DNA of 64,000 bases from Streptomyces gobiensis (GTDB lineage Bacteria > Actinomycetota > Actinomycetes > Streptomycetales > Streptomycetaceae): the NCBI RefSeq assembly GCF_021216675.1, contig NZ_CP086120.1, positions 3,408,501-3,472,500 of the forward strand. Direction: 5' to 3'. Shown one piece after another: positions 16,850 through 27,375 of the stretch. The notes beneath the pieces are model-generated. The model saw only the letters and a list, made by a program, of their open reading frames with translations, did no database searches and was not told where the DNA came from. Each line of letters opens with the position of its first letter. The stretch's first letter is position 1. A program made the translations under genes and the position numbers.

Positions 16850-17421
16850 CACCTGTTGAGCTTCCCGAGCCGCGTCGGCTGGGGGCGCTGGCACGGCTGG
16901 CACCCGAGCCGATGAAGGTCGTGCTGAACTGGGGGCGCCGCTACAGTCTGTGGGTCTTCAACTTCGGGCTCGCCTGCTGCGCGATTGAGTTCATCGCGGC
17001 GTCCATGGCCCGGCATGACTTCATCCGTCTCGGCGTGATCCCGTTCGCACCCGGCCCGCGCCAGGCCGACCTGATGGTCGTCTCCGGCACGGTCACCGAC
17101 AAGATGGCACCGGCGGTGAAGCGGCTCTACGAGCAGATGCCCGAGCCGAAATACGTCATCTCCTTCGGCGCCTGCTCCAACTGCGGCGGGCCCTACTGGG
17201 ACTCGTACTCCGTCACCAAGGGCGTCGACCAGATCATCCCGGTCGATGTCTATGTGCCGGGCTGCCCGCCCCGCCCGGAGGCGCTGCTTCAGGGCGTACT
17301 CAAGCTGCAGGAGAAGATCGCTGCGGAGTCGCTGGATGATCGTTACGCCTCGCGTCCGTCCGCTGCGGCCCTGACCAGCGGCCTGGTGAAGCCGCCAGCG
17401 GCTGGGGAGGGGGAGCGATGA
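16840..17421 (+). CDS. nuoB: NADH-quinone oxidoreductase subunit B
   Basis: 193 aa. Holds the N2 [4Fe-4S] ligands: C46 and C47 in GLACCAIE, C112 in GACSNCGG, and C142 in PGCPPRPE. Start ATG 16840 lies inside the end of nuoA. A short Ala/Pro-rich C-terminal tail is not part of the family core. In a full complex I, NuoB passes electrons from the peripheral arm to quinone, together with NuoC and NuoD; no nuoD lies in this cluster. Confidence 0.96.
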   Translation: MDVTPVELPEPRRLGALARLAPEPMKVVLNWGRRYSLWVFNFGLACCAIEFIAASMARHDFIRLGVIPFAPGPRQADLMVVSGTVTDKMAPAVKRLYEQMPEPKYVISFGACSNCGGPYWDSYSVTKGVDQIIPVDVYVPGCPPRPEALLQGVLKLQEKIAAESLDDRYASRPSAAALTSGLVKPPAAGEGER

Positions 17422-18398
17422 CCGGTTGGCTGCCCCGGGAGGCCGAAGAGCTCTTCGGCGAGGGCGCGAGCGCGGCGGAGGCGTACGAGCTGCTGACCGT
17501 CGATGTCCCGGCCGAACGCTGGATTCCCGCACTGACCGCTGCCCGCGACGAGCTGGGCTGCACATTCTTCGACTGGCTGAGCGCGGTCGACGAGCCCGGC
17601 ACCGGCTTCCGTATCTGCGCGCACCTGGTCGCCCTGCCGAGCGCGGCCAGCGCGGCCAGCGCGGCCAGCGGCGTACGGCGGCTGGTCGTACGCACCACCG
17701 TGCCGCATGACGCCCCCGAGCTGCCGACCGCCACCGGCGTATACGCCGGGGCCGCTTGGCATGAGCGGGAGACGTTCGAGATGTTCGGTGTCACCTTCAC
17801 CGGCCATCCGCACCTGGAGCCGCTGCTCCTCCCCGAGGGGTTTGAGGGGCACCCGCTCCGCAAGGACTTCGTCCTCGCCGCCCGTGTCGCCAAGGCCTGG
17901 CCGGGCGCGAAGGAGCCGGGCGAGTCCGAGCATGGCGGTCCCAAGCGCCGCCAGATGCTGCCGCCGGGCGTCCCCGACCCCAACGAATGGGGCCCCCTCA
18001 AGGGCCAGCTCCCGCCAGCTCCTTCCCGCCCGGCCCGCGCCCGGGGAGCCGCCGCCGACCGCCCGCCCCGCCGCACTCGGAGCGCGGCAGCGGGCTCGGC
18101 GAGCCAGGAGCCCGCAGCGGAGCCGGCGGAGGCAGCGGAGGCGGCTGAGCCCGCCGCCGAGCGCCCGCCCCGCCGCGCACGTACCGCGAGCGAGGGCTCG
18201 GCGAGCCAGCAGCCCACCACCGACGCGGAGCAGCCCGATGCGGCCACCACCCCGCGCCCGGCGCGGGAACGCGGCACGGACGCCCCCTGGCACAGCCCAC
18301 GCCCGGCCTTCGGCGAGGACGCTGCGTCCTCCAATGGCTCCAATGGCTCCGATGACTCCGGTGACTCCGGTGAGAAGGAGACGGGGGGCGAGAGCTGA
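17418..18398 (+). CDS. nuoC: NADH-quinone oxidoreductase subunit C with long disordered tail
   Basis: 326 aa. Residues 1-190 are the 30-kDa subunit domain ([42 protein letters not shown]). The remaining ~130 residues are a Pro/Ala/Arg- and Ser-rich extension with an internal repeat: [17 protein letters not shown], later [17 protein letters not shown]. Standard NuoC proteins end soon after the core, so this tail is unusual. ATGA overlap with nuoB, TGATG junction with nuoH. Confidence 0.93.
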   Translation: MTGWLPREAEELFGEGASAAEAYELLTVDVPAERWIPALTAARDELGCTFFDWLSAVDEPGTGFRICAHLVALPSAASAASAASGVRRLVVRTTVPHDAPELPTATGVYAGAAWHERETFEMFGVTFTGHPHLEPLLLPEGFEGHPLRKDFVLAARVAKAWPGAKEPGESEHGGPKRRQMLPPGVPDPNEWGPLKGQLPPAPSRPARARGAAADRPPRRTRSAAAGSASQEPAAEPAEAAEAAEPAAERPPRRARTASEGSASQQPTTDAEQPDAATTPRPARERGTDAPWHSPRPAFGEDAASSNGSNGSDDSGDSGEKETGGES

Positions 18399-19354
18399 TG
18401 GACTTCGTTGATGTCGCATGGCGGCTGCTCGCCGTGCTGGTCGCCTTCCTTACGCTGCCGCTGCTCGTCGGCCAGGCCGAACACAAGGTGATGGCCCATA
18501 TGCAGGGCCGCGTCGGCCCCATGTACGCGGGCGGCTTCCACGGCTGGGCCCAGCTTGTCGCGGACGGCGTGAAGTTCGCGCAGAAGGAAGACGTCGTACC
18601 GGCCAACGCCGACCGGCGGATCTTCCAGTTCGCGCCCGCCATCGCGCTCATCCCGTATCTGCTGGTCCTGATCGCGATCCCTCTCGCCCCGAACGGCGTC
18701 GTCGGACAGGTCATCGATGCCGGGATCTTCTTCGTGCTCGCCGTCCTCGGCGTCGGCGTGCTCGGCCAGGTCATGGGCGGCTGGGCGTCGGCCAACAAGT
18801 ACTCGCTGCTCGGCGGCCTGCGTACCGCCGCGCAGCTGCTGGCGTATGAGCTGCCGCTGCTGCTCTCCGCGGCCTCGGTCGCCATGGCCGCCAGTACGCT
18901 CTCGCTCCCCGGCATCCTCGATGCCTGGGAGTGGTGGTGGCTGCCCTGGCAGATCATCGGCGCGTTCGTCTTCTTCGTCGCCGGGGTCGCCGAGCTGCAC
19001 CGGCCACCGTTCGACGCCCCGCTCGCGCCCGAGGAGATCATCTTCGGGCCGCTCACCGAGTACGGCGGCCTCCGCTTCGCGCTGTTCATGCTCTCCGAGT
19101 ACGCGGGCATCGTGATCATCTCCGCACTGACCGCCGTACTCTTCCTCGGCGGCTGGCACGGCCCGTTCGCGGACCAGTTCGGCTGGCTGTGGATGCTGCT
19201 CAAGACCGCCGCACTCAGCTTCCTGGTGATCTGGATGCGGGTCGCCTGGCCCCGGATGCGGGCGGACCAGATCCAGAAGTTCGCCTGGACCTGCCTGGTC
19301 CCGCTCGCGCTGTTCCAGATCGCGCTCACCGGCGTCGTGAAGGTGGTGTTCTAA
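18398..19354 (+). CDS. nuoH: NADH-quinone oxidoreductase subunit H
   Basis: 318 aa, about eight membrane helices. The quinone-site loop motif is recognisable: GWAQLVADGVKFAQKED, then ELHRPPFDAPLAPEEIIFG and LTEYGGLRFALFMLSEYA. Joins the membrane arm to the peripheral arm near the quinone channel. The start overlaps the nuoC stop by one base. Confidence 0.96.
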   Translation: MDFVDVAWRLLAVLVAFLTLPLLVGQAEHKVMAHMQGRVGPMYAGGFHGWAQLVADGVKFAQKEDVVPANADRRIFQFAPAIALIPYLLVLIAIPLAPNGVVGQVIDAGIFFVLAVLGVGVLGQVMGGWASANKYSLLGGLRTAAQLLAYELPLLLSAASVAMAASTLSLPGILDAWEWWWLPWQIIGAFVFFVAGVAELHRPPFDAPLAPEEIIFGPLTEYGGLRFALFMLSEYAGIVIISALTAVLFLGGWHGPFADQFGWLWMLLKTAALSFLVIWMRVAWPRMRADQIQKFAWTCLVPLALFQIALTGVVKVVF

Positions 19355-19357
19355 GTC

Positions 19358-19933
19358 ATGGGCCTCCCCGGCTCCGGCCTGGCCAAGGGCCTGGCCGTCA
19401 CCCTCCGGACGATGACCCGGCGTTCGCACACCGCGCACTACCCGGACGTCCAGCCCGAGCTGCCCGCCCGCAGCCGGGGCGTGATCGGGCTGTTCGAGGA
19501 GAACTGCACGGTCTGCATGCTCTGTGCCCGGGAGTGCCCGGACTGGTGCATCTACATCGACTCCCACAAGGAGACGGTGCCGCCCGCCGCCCCCGGCGGC
19601 CGGGAACGCAGCCGCAATGTGCTGGATCGGTTCGCCATCGACTTCTCGCTCTGCATGTACTGCGGTATCTGCATCGAGGTGTGCCCCTTCGACGCGCTGT
19701 TCTGGTCCCCGGAGTTCGAGTACGCCGAGACCGACATCCGCGATCTCACTCATGAGCGGGACACGCTCCGGGAATGGATGTGGACCGTGCCGGAGCCGCC
19801 GCCGCTCGACCCCGCCGCGGAAGAGCCCAAGGAGATCGGCGCGGCCCAGAAGGCCGCCGCCAAACTCGCCGCCCAGCAGGAAGCCGCCCCGGAGCAGCAG
19901 GAGCAGCAGGACCAGCAGGAGGGGGACGCGTGA
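19358..19933 (+). CDS. nuoI: NADH-quinone oxidoreductase subunit I (2x[4Fe-4S] ferredoxin-like)
   Basis: 191 aa. Two 4Fe-4S motifs: C50, C53, C56, C60 ([14 protein letters not shown]) and C99, C102, C105, C109 ([14 protein letters not shown]). The C-terminal 40 residues are a Gln/Glu/Ala-rich tail ([13 protein letters not shown]) beyond the family core. Three bases separate it from nuoH. Confidence 0.95.
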   Translation: MGLPGSGLAKGLAVTLRTMTRRSHTAHYPDVQPELPARSRGVIGLFEENCTVCMLCARECPDWCIYIDSHKETVPPAAPGGRERSRNVLDRFAIDFSLCMYCGICIEVCPFDALFWSPEFEYAETDIRDLTHERDTLREWMWTVPEPPPLDPAAEEPKEIGAAQKAAAKLAAQQEAAPEQQEQQDQQEGDA

Positions 19934-20481
19934 TCGCGCTTGCCGCCGAAGGCAACGGCTTCCTGTCGCCCACCGGGATCGAGATCGCCTTCCTGCTCGT
20001 CGGCCTGGTCACCCTCGGCGCGGCCGTCATCACCGTCACCAGCAGACAGCTGGTGCATGCCGCGCTCTGGCTGGTGGTGGCGCTCGGCGGAATCGCCGTC
20101 GAATACCTCCTGCTCACCGCGGAGCTCATCGCCTGGGTGCAGGTCCTCATCTACGTCGGCTCCGTCGTCGTCCTGCTCCTGTTCGGGCTGATGCTCACCA
20201 AGGCCCCCATCGGCCGCTCACCGGACGCCGACTCCGGCAACCGCACGGTGGCGCTCGCGGTGGCCCTCGCCGCCGCGGCCACCCTGGTCACGGTCGTCGT
20301 GGACGCCTTCCGCGCCGCCTGGATCAACCTCGACGAGCCGCAGGGCGACGCGACGACCATCGGCGCGGCCCTGTTCCGGCACTGGGTGCTGCCCTTCGAA
20401 GCGCTCTCCGTGCTGCTGCTCGCCGCACTCGTCGGCGCCATCGTGATTTCCCGGCGGAAGAAGGAGAAGGAAGCGCGCTGA
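19930..20481 (+). CDS. nuoJ: NADH-quinone oxidoreductase subunit J
   Basis: 183 aa, five predicted membrane helices, including the conserved [20 protein letters not shown] segment. The GTG at 19930 overlaps the nuoI stop (GTGA). It ends in a basic tail (RRKKEKEAR). Confidence 0.93.
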   Translation: MIALAAEGNGFLSPTGIEIAFLLVGLVTLGAAVITVTSRQLVHAALWLVVALGGIAVEYLLLTAELIAWVQVLIYVGSVVVLLLFGLMLTKAPIGRSPDADSGNRTVALAVALAAAATLVTVVVDAFRAAWINLDEPQGDATTIGAALFRHWVLPFEALSVLLLAALVGAIVISRRKKEKEAR

Positions 20482-20864
20482 TGCACCTCGCCTATCCCGC
20501 CGTACTCGCGGTGCTCCTCTTCTGCGTCGGTCTTTACGGAGTACTCGCCCGCCGTAACGCGGTCCTCGTGCTGATCTCCATTGAGCTGATGCTCAACGCC
20601 GTCAACCTCAACCTCGTCGCCTTCGACGTCTGGCTCCGCGACACCCTGCACGCGGGCCAGTCGCTCACCCTCTTCACCATCGCCATCGCCGCCGCCGAGA
20701 TCGGTATCGGCCTCGCGATCGTCCTGCTCGTCTACCGCAACCGGGGCAGCTCCAACATCGACCAGCTCCGCGACCTCGTCGAAGAGAGCGCCGAAGAGAG
20801 CGCCGATGACAGCCCCGAGGGCAAAACCACCCCGTCAGAGGAGAAGGCGGAGGCCACCGCGTGA
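20481..20864 (+). CDS. nuoK: NADH-quinone oxidoreductase subunit K
   Basis: 127 aa. Three helices with the proton-channel glutamates in [12 protein letters not shown] and [12 protein letters not shown]. The acidic tail from about residue 92 (Glu/Ser-rich) makes it longer than the usual ~100 aa. TGATG junction with nuoJ. Confidence 0.95.
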   Translation: MHLAYPAVLAVLLFCVGLYGVLARRNAVLVLISIELMLNAVNLNLVAFDVWLRDTLHAGQSLTLFTIAIAAAEIGIGLAIVLLVYRNRGSSNIDQLRDLVEESAEESADDSPEGKTTPSEEKAEATA

Positions 20865-22873
20865 CCACCACGACCCTCGCCGTCCTCGTCCCCCTCCTGC
20901 CCTTCCTCGGCGCACTCGCCGGGTTTCTGCTGGGCCGCCGCGCCCCCGCCTTCGTCCGGCCACTGGCCGTACTGCCCACCCTCGCCGCCACCGCGCTCGC
21001 CATCATCATCGCCCTCCGGCAGGGCGGCGGGACCGGCGAGAACGCGCTGACCGCCGTCACCGGGCTCACCCCGACCGGCAACGCCGCCCTCCCGGTCGAA
21101 CTCGCCTTCCACCTGGACGGCTTCGCCGTCCTCGTCGCGGTGCTCGTCGGCGTCGTAGCCTCCTGCGTTCAGCTCTACTCCACCGGCTACCTCCGCGACG
21201 ACCCGCGCTACGCCTCCTACGCCGCCCTGGTCTCCCTCTTCACCGCCGCGATGCTGCTTGTCGTCTACAGCGATGACCTCATCGTGTTGCTGGTCGGCTG
21301 GGAGATCATGGGCATCTGCTCCTACTTCCTGGTCGGCCACTACTGGGAGACCACCGCGGCCCGCGCCGCCTCCCTCAAGGCCTTCCTCGTCACCAAGCTC
21401 GGCGACGTCCCTTTCCTGATCGGCATCCTGGCCCTGGCCTCCGAGGCCGGGACCTTCCGCATCAGCACCATCGTCACCCGGCTCACCTCCACGCTCTCCG
21501 ACTTCCAGCTCAGCCACCCCACCCTGATCGCGCTGCTGCTGCTGGCCGGAGTCGCGGGCAAGTCCGCCCAGTTCCCGCTGCACACCTGGCTGCCCGACGC
21601 GATGGCGGGCCCCACCCCGGTCTCCGCACTGATCCACGCCGCCACCATGGTCGCCGCCGGTGTCTACTTCATCGCCCGGCTGCTGCCCGTCTTCACCGCC
21701 TCCACCGCCGCACTGCTGGTGCTCGCCGCCATGGCCGCCATCACCATGGTCGGCTCGGCGCTCGCCGCCCTCGCTCAGGACGACATCAAACGCGTCCTCG
21801 CCTACTCGACCGTCGGCCAGCTCGGCTATATGACCGGAGCCCTGGCCGTCGGCAACCGGGGCGCCGCCACCTTCCATCTCCTCTCCCACGGCGCGTTCAA
21901 GGCCCTGCTCTTCCTCGCCGCAGGCGTGATCATCCACGCGGCCGGTACCAACTCGCTGGCCGCCATGTCCCGGATGCGCGGGATCGCCAAGCGCGTACCG
22001 GACGCCTACTGGACCATGACGGTCGCGCTCCTCGCGCTCGCCGCCATCCCGCCCTTCGCGGGCTTCTTCTCCAAGGAAGCCGTCCTCGGCGCCGCCGAAC
22101 ACGCCGCGACCGACCCCGCCGCCGGTATCCCCGCCACCGCGGGCTGGATCGTCCTGGCCGCCGGACTGGCCACCGCCCTCCTCACCGCGGGCTACGCCGC
22201 CCGGCTGTGGCTGCTCGCCTTCCACGGCCAAGGCGCCGAGGCACCCGCCCACGGCCGCGAGCCGATCGCCATGAACGCCGTGCTCTGGGTGCTGGCCATC
22301 CCCTCCCTCGCGTTCGGCCTGCTCTACGGCCGCCTCCCCGGCTGGTTCGACGGCGGCAGCCTCGCCCCGACGCTGACCACCTCCGTGCTGGCCACCGGCG
22401 CCGCCCTCGTCGGCGGTCTGCTCACCTACGCCGCCTGGCGGCACAGCCTGGCGCTCGCCGCCCGAGCCCCGATGGGCGCTGTCGCCGCGCACCCCGAAGC
22501 CGAACCCGCCGTCTCCGAGGCCGAGGCCATCGCCAGCCATGAGCCCGCCTACGGCAGCATCGCCGCCGCGCCCGACCCCGCCGACCCCAGCCGACTGCTC
22601 CTCGGCCCACTGCACCGGCACGCCGCGGAGGGCTTCCGGCTGGACGCCGTCTACGACCGGCTGTTCGTCGCCCCCGTACGCGCCAGCGCCCAGCTCGTAC
22701 GCTTCCTCGACCGCGAGGTCGTCGACGCCTACGTCAGCGGCGCGGGCACCACCGCCGGGTGGCTCGGCACCGCCGTACGCCGCGCCCAGACCGGCAATGT
22801 GCAGACGTATCTGAGCGCCCTGCTCGCCGGCTCCATCGTGCTGGCCATCACCGTCCTTGTCACCGGAGCGTGA
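20861..22873 (+). CDS. nuoL: NADH-quinone oxidoreductase subunit L (antiporter-like)
   Basis: 670 aa, about 16 membrane helices. Antiporter motifs: [54 protein letters not shown], then [13 protein letters not shown] and [15 protein letters not shown] long C-terminal amphipathic region (about 560-650) fits the lateral helix HL. The GTG at 20861 overlaps the nuoK stop by 4 nt. Proton-pumping subunit. Confidence 0.96.
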   Translation: MTTTTLAVLVPLLPFLGALAGFLLGRRAPAFVRPLAVLPTLAATALAIIIALRQGGGTGENALTAVTGLTPTGNAALPVELAFHLDGFAVLVAVLVGVVASCVQLYSTGYLRDDPRYASYAALVSLFTAAMLLVVYSDDLIVLLVGWEIMGICSYFLVGHYWETTAARAASLKAFLVTKLGDVPFLIGILALASEAGTFRISTIVTRLTSTLSDFQLSHPTLIALLLLAGVAGKSAQFPLHTWLPDAMAGPTPVSALIHAATMVAAGVYFIARLLPVFTASTAALLVLAAMAAITMVGSALAALAQDDIKRVLAYSTVGQLGYMTGALAVGNRGAATFHLLSHGAFKALLFLAAGVIIHAAGTNSLAAMSRMRGIAKRVPDAYWTMTVALLALAAIPPFAGFFSKEAVLGAAEHAATDPAAGIPATAGWIVLAAGLATALLTAGYAARLWLLAFHGQGAEAPAHGREPIAMNAVLWVLAIPSLAFGLLYGRLPGWFDGGSLAPTLTTSVLATGAALVGGLLTYAAWRHSLALAARAPMGAVAAHPEAEPAVSEAEAIASHEPAYGSIAAAPDPADPSRLLLGPLHRHAAEGFRLDAVYDRLFVAPVRASAQLVRFLDREVVDAYVSGAGTTAGWLGTAVRRAQTGNVQTYLSALLAGSIVLAITVLVTGA

Positions 22874-22876
22874 GCC

Positions 22877-24514
22877 GTGCCTACCTTCGATGCCGCCCTG
22901 AACGAGACCGTGATGCAGCTCCTCCTCGTCGCCATCGTCGCGCTGCCCCTGCTCGGCGCCGCGGCCGCGCTGCTCCCCGCCCCGCCCGGGCTCAAGGGCA
23001 GCAGCCCGGAACAGGCCGTGCTCCGCCACGGTGTCACCGTCACCGGCGTCGTACTCCTGGCCGCGATCGTGCTCGCCGCCGGCTTCGATCACGACCGCTC
23101 GGGCACCATGCAGGCCGAGTCGAATATCAGCTGGATCCCGGCCCTGGGCATCCGGCTGCACTTCGGTATCGACGGCATCTCGCTCCCCCTCCTCGTACTG
23201 ACCGCGCTGCTGACCTTCCTCTGCGCGCTTTACAGCTACGTCAAGCGCCCGGGCGGCGACGGCTCCGCAGGCGCCGCCGCGTCCCCCAGGGCCTTCATCG
23301 CCTTCCTCCTCGTCCTCGAGTCCGGCACCCTCGCCACCTTTGCCGTACTCGACCTGATGCTCTTCTTCCTGGCCTTCGAGATGGTCCTCATCCCGATGTA
23401 CTTCCTCATCGCCCGCTGGGGCGGCGAGGGCCGTGAGAAGGCCGCCTGGAAGTTCATCCTCTTTACGCTGCTCGGCTCCGTCGTCATGCTGCTCGGCCTG
23501 CTCCTCGTCGGCCTGCAGGGCGGCACCTTCGACATGGTGGCACTCGCCACTGACAACGGAGCCGGACTGACCCGTACCACCCAGCTCATCGCCGTCCTCG
23601 CCATCGGTATCGGACTCGCCGTCAAGACCCCGATGTGGCCCCTGCACAGCTGGCTCCCCGACGCCCACACCGCCGCCCCCACCGTCGGCTCGGTGCTGCT
23701 GGCGGGCGTCCTGCTGAAGATGGGCACCTACGGGCTGGTCCGTATCGTGCTGCCCATCGCCCCCGAGGGCGCCCAGTACTTCGCGCCCTACCTCGCCGCG
23801 TTCGCGGCCGTCGGCATCATCTACGGCTCCCTCGCCTGCCTCGCCCTCGTACGGCAGGGCGGAGGCAGCGACCTCAAGCGGCTGATCGCCTACTCCTCGG
23901 TCGGCCATATGGGGTTCGTCCTCCTGGGCATCGCCACCCTCACCCACACCGGAGTCAATGGCGCCCTGTTCGCCAACATCGCCCACGGCCTCATCACCGG
24001 CCTGCTCTTCTTCCTGGTCGGCGCGCTCAAGGAGCGCACCGGCTCCACCGACCTCGACCAGCTCGCCGCCCACACCGACGGCGGCGCGGCCCTCTACGGC
24101 AGGGCGCCCCGGTTCGGCGGACTGCTGGCCTTCGGCGCCGTCGCCTCCCTCGGGCTGCCCGGCCTCGCGGGCTTCTGGGGCGAAATGCTCGCCCTGCTCG
24201 GCGCCTTCCACCCGGCCGACGGGCTGAGCCGTCCCGCGTATCTCACCTTTATGGCGATCGGCGGCCTGGGCACCCTGCTCACCGCCGCCTACCTGCTGCT
24301 CGTCGTACGCCGCGTCTGCATGGGCGACCGGCCCAAGGAGCCCATGGCGGCCACGGAGCAGGCCGCCGTGAGCCTCACCGACGTACGCCCGTACGAGTTC
24401 GCCGCCTGGACCCCGCTCGTTGTCCTCACCGTCCTCGCCGGACTCTGGCCCGCGCTCCTCCTCGGGCTCACCAACCCGGCCGTGCAGAACCTCCTGCCAG
24501 GAGTCAGCCGATGA
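22877..24514 (+). CDS. nuoM: NADH-quinone oxidoreductase subunit M (antiporter-like)
   Basis: 545 aa, multi-helix. Family motifs are FGIDGISLPLLVLTALLTFL, FFLAFEMVLIPMYFLIARWGG (conserved Glu), VKTPMWPLHSWLPDAHTAAPTVGSVLLAGVLLKMG and AYSSVGHMGFVLLG. GTG start three bases after nuoL; stop overlaps nuoN by ATGA. Confidence 0.96.
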   Translation: MPTFDAALNETVMQLLLVAIVALPLLGAAAALLPAPPGLKGSSPEQAVLRHGVTVTGVVLLAAIVLAAGFDHDRSGTMQAESNISWIPALGIRLHFGIDGISLPLLVLTALLTFLCALYSYVKRPGGDGSAGAAASPRAFIAFLLVLESGTLATFAVLDLMLFFLAFEMVLIPMYFLIARWGGEGREKAAWKFILFTLLGSVVMLLGLLLVGLQGGTFDMVALATDNGAGLTRTTQLIAVLAIGIGLAVKTPMWPLHSWLPDAHTAAPTVGSVLLAGVLLKMGTYGLVRIVLPIAPEGAQYFAPYLAAFAAVGIIYGSLACLALVRQGGGSDLKRLIAYSSVGHMGFVLLGIATLTHTGVNGALFANIAHGLITGLLFFLVGALKERTGSTDLDQLAAHTDGGAALYGRAPRFGGLLAFGAVASLGLPGLAGFWGEMLALLGAFHPADGLSRPAYLTFMAIGGLGTLLTAAYLLLVVRRVCMGDRPKEPMAATEQAAVSLTDVRPYEFAAWTPLVVLTVLAGLWPALLLGLTNPAVQNLLPGVSR

Positions 24515-26046
24515 GCCCTCTGATCCAGTCCGTCGACTGGCTCGCGATCGCCCCGCCCGTCATCACCGCCATGGCCGGGCTGCTCCTGCTGGTCGCCGAT
24601 CTGTTCCTGGACGACCGCCGCAAGCCGCTGCTCGGCTGGTTCGCCATCGCGGGCCTGACCCTGGCCGGGCTGACCCTGCTGCCGCTGGCTGTTGGCGACG
24701 CGCGGTCGACCTTCTGCCTCACCACCAACCCCACCGTGTGCAGCTATACGGCCGACACCTTCGCGCTCGTCATCCAGCTCCTGGTCCTCGGCGGCGCCCT
24801 GCTGACCGCCCTGCTGTCCATCACCTCTGTCGAGGACGACCGGCTACCACCGGGCGAGTTCTGGTTTCTGCTGCTCGCCTCCGCCGCCGGTGCCACGCTG
24901 CTGCCCGCCGCCCGCGATCTGGCCACCCTCGTCGTCGCCCTGGAGGTCGCCTCGCTCCCGGCCTTCGCCCTGGTCGCGCTGCGCCGTGGCGACCGTAAGG
25001 GCTCCGAGGCAGCGCTGAAGTTCTTCCTCTCCTCGGTCGCCGCCACCGCCGTCACCCTGATGGGCGTCAGCTTCGTCTACGCGACCACCGGCAGCCTGCA
25101 CCTCAGCCAGGTGGCCGGGGGGCTGCGCCAGGTCGACCCGGCCCTGTCCACGCTCGCCACCCTGGGCGTCACCCTCACCCTCGTCGGCTTCGCCTTCAAA
25201 ACCGCCGTGGTGCCCTTCCACTTCTGGGTGCCCGACACCTACGTCGGCGCTCCGGTCCCCGTTGCCGCCTACCTCTCCGTCATCGGCAAGGCGGTCGGCT
25301 TCACCGGCCTCATCCTCGTCACCGTCTTCGCCTTCCCCTCCTACGCGTCCACCTGGGGCCCGGCCCTGGCCGTGCTGGCCGCGCTCACCATGACCGTCGG
25401 CAATGTCGCCGCCCTGCGGCAGCGCGCGGACGCCGAGCGCAGCGCCATCCGGCTGCTGGCCTGGTCCTCGGTCGGCCAGGCGGGATTCCTGATCGTCCCG
25501 ATCGCGGCGGCGGCCTACACGGACGTCATGCTGAACGCCATCGGCGCGACGGTCGCCTACGCGCTGATGTACGCCGTGGTGAACCTCGGTGCCTTCGCCG
25601 TCGCCCTGCATGTCGGACGTACGGCGGCCGCCAACCGGATCACCGACTACCGCGGCTTCTACGCCACCCAGCCGCTGGCCGCCCTCGCCATGGGCTTCTT
25701 CCTGCTCTGCCTGGCGGGCCTGCCGCCGGGCATCATCGGCCTCTTCGCCAAGGTCACGGTCTTCTCCGCGGCCGTCAACGCGGGTCTGGGCTGGCTGGCC
25801 GTCGTCATGGCCGTCAATGTGGTGATCGCGCTCGTCTACTACCTCCAGTGGACGGCGGTCCTCTTCCGCGCCGCCCCCGCCCCGGCGGTCGCGGCGGCAC
25901 CCGCCACCACGCTGACCCTCACCCTCACCCGCACCCGTATCTCCGCCCCCCTCGCCACGGCCATCGCCCTGACCGCCGCCGCGGCCATCGCCCTCTCCGC
26001 CGCCCCCCAAACAATCCTCCGCCTAGCCGCCGGCACCCTTTCTTAA
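24511..26046 (+). CDS. nuoN: NADH-quinone oxidoreductase subunit N (antiporter-like)
   Basis: 511 aa, about 14 helices. Motifs: LVVALEVASLPAFALVALRRGD, FKTAVVPFHFWVPDTYVGAPVPVAAYLSVIGK and LLAWSSVGQAGFLIVPIA. The ATG at 24511 is inside the nuoM stop. Last gene of the cluster. A GC-rich dispersed repeat begins about 55 bases later. Confidence 0.95.
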   Translation: MSPLIQSVDWLAIAPPVITAMAGLLLLVADLFLDDRRKPLLGWFAIAGLTLAGLTLLPLAVGDARSTFCLTTNPTVCSYTADTFALVIQLLVLGGALLTALLSITSVEDDRLPPGEFWFLLLASAAGATLLPAARDLATLVVALEVASLPAFALVALRRGDRKGSEAALKFFLSSVAATAVTLMGVSFVYATTGSLHLSQVAGGLRQVDPALSTLATLGVTLTLVGFAFKTAVVPFHFWVPDTYVGAPVPVAAYLSVIGKAVGFTGLILVTVFAFPSYASTWGPALAVLAALTMTVGNVAALRQRADAERSAIRLLAWSSVGQAGFLIVPIAAAAYTDVMLNAIGATVAYALMYAVVNLGAFAVALHVGRTAAANRITDYRGFYATQPLAALAMGFFLLCLAGLPPGIIGLFAKVTVFSAAVNAGLGWLAVVMAVNVVIALVYYLQWTAVLFRAAPAPAVAAAPATTLTLTLTRTRISAPLATAIALTAAAAIALSAAPQTILRLAAGTLS

Positions 26047-26098
26047 CGACGCCGGGGGCTTTCCCCTAACCCACCCCTTCCCGAAACTGTGGGCTGCC

Positions 26099-26415
26099 GC
26101 CCCCAGACCCCCACCCGTGTTGTGGGCACTCTCCCCCAGCTAACGCTGGGAGGTGCCCCCAGCCCCACGAGGGGCTGTGGGTGGGCACAACCCCCGGCCA
26201 CCGGCCCGCACCGGGCCACCCCCGGGGCCCCGGGGCGAAGCCCCGGTTTCCGGGAAGGGGCGGGAATTGGGGAACCCCACCCACGGCACCCCCGCAGCCG
26301 GGCGCAAGCCCCGCCACGCGGCGGGGCCGCACACCGGCACAGCCGGGAAGGGGCGCCCCCGGGCGAAGCCCGCTAGGAGACGCAGAGGGGGAACCCACAC
26401 CCGGCACCCGGGAGC
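26099..26415. repeat. dispersed modular intergenic repeat, copy A
   Basis: Begins with the conserved edge GTTGTGGGCACTCTCCCCCA, has a TAACGCTGGGAGG hairpin and the GTGGGCACAAC edge. It then continues with CACCGGCCCGCACCGGGCC, GGGGCGAAGCCCCGGTTTCC, GAAGGGGCGGGAATTGGGG and a GAAGCCC-type hairpin array. The same modules recur at 29436, 39373, 44163 and 53700. No coding function is seen. It fills most of the 465-base gap between nuoN and htpX. Confidence 0.88.
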
Positions 26416-26511
26416 CCCCCGCCCGGCGCACCGTGGGGAACCCGCACCACCCACGTCGCGTTGACCAAAGTGGGGGAGGGTTCCCCCGCTGCACCACCTG
26501 GAGGGCGCACC

Positions 26512-27375
26512 GTGCACCGCCGACACAACGGACTGAGGACAGCCCTGCTCCTGGGCACCATGTCGGCCCTCATCCTGATCGTCGGCAGCTTCTTCGGCCG
26601 TACGGGCCTGATCCTCGCCCTCTTCATCGCGGTCGGCACCAACGCCTACGCCTACTGGAACAGCGACAAGCTCGCCCTCCGCGCCATGCGCGCCCGCCCG
26701 GTCAGCGAATTCGAAGCACCCCAGCTCTACCGTCTCGTCCGCGAGCTCTCCACCGCCGCCCGCCAGCCCATGCCCCGCCTCTACATCTCCCCGACGCTGG
26801 CCCCCAACGCCTTCGCCACCGGACGCAACCCGCGCAATGCCGCCGTCTGCTGCACCGACGGCATCCTCCGCATCCTCAGCGAACGCGAGCTGCGCGGCGT
26901 CATCGGCCATGAGCTGAGCCATGTCTACAACCGCGACATCCTCATCGCCTCCATCGCGGGTGCCCTGGCGTCCGTGGTGATGTTCCTGGTCAACTTCGCC
27001 TGGCTGATTCCGTTCGGCCGGTCCGACGACGAGGAGGGGCCGGGCCTGCTCGGCATGCTGCTGATCCTGATCCTCGGCCCGCTGGCCGCCTCGCTGATCC
27101 AGCTCGCCGTCAGCCGTTCCCGCGAATACGAAGCCGATGCCTCCGGAGCCCAGCTCACCGGTGATCCGCTCGCACTGGCCTCCGCCCTGCGCAAGCTGGA
27201 AGCCGGTACGAACCAGCTTCCGCTGCCGCCCGAACCCCGGCTGGAGACGGCGAGCCATATGATGATCGCGAACCCGTTCGGCCGAGGGGAGGGCATGTCC
27301 AAGCTCTTCTCGACCCACCCGCCCATGGCGGAACGCATCGCCCGGCTGGAACACATGGCAGGCTGGCGACCGTGA
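26512..27375 (+). CDS. htpX: membrane metalloprotease HtpX
   Basis: 287 aa from a GTG at 26512 with GGAGGG 6 bases upstream; the frame extends 17 codons further 5' but without a ribosome site. M48 peptidase: zinc motif HELSH (H133, E134, H137) and the third ligand in [10 protein letters not shown]. Two N-terminal helices and two central helices. Degrades misfolded membrane proteins under envelope stress. GTGA overlap with the YccF gene suggests co-translation. Confidence 0.95.
   Translation: MHRRHNGLRTALLLGTMSALILIVGSFFGRTGLILALFIAVGTNAYAYWNSDKLALRAMRARPVSEFEAPQLYRLVRELSTAARQPMPRLYISPTLAPNAFATGRNPRNAAVCCTDGILRILSERELRGVIGHELSHVYNRDILIASIAGALASVVMFLVNFAWLIPFGRSDDEEGPGLLGMLLILILGPLAASLIQLAVSRSREYEADASGAQLTGDPLALASALRKLEAGTNQLPLPPEPRLETASHMMIANPFGRGEGMSKLFSTHPPMAERIARLEHMAGWRP

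Noticed and set aside
20732..24211. 1159-codon open frame on the minus strand across nuoK-nuoM
   Set aside because: It mirrors the codon periodicity of nuoL and nuoM, has Gly/Glu/Val low-complexity composition and no ribosome site. It is an antisense shadow of high-GC coding DNA.
26099..26415. CRISPR array or tandem repeat
   Set aside because: The hairpin blocks are not regularly spaced and there are no unique spacers or cas genes; it is a modular dispersed repeat.
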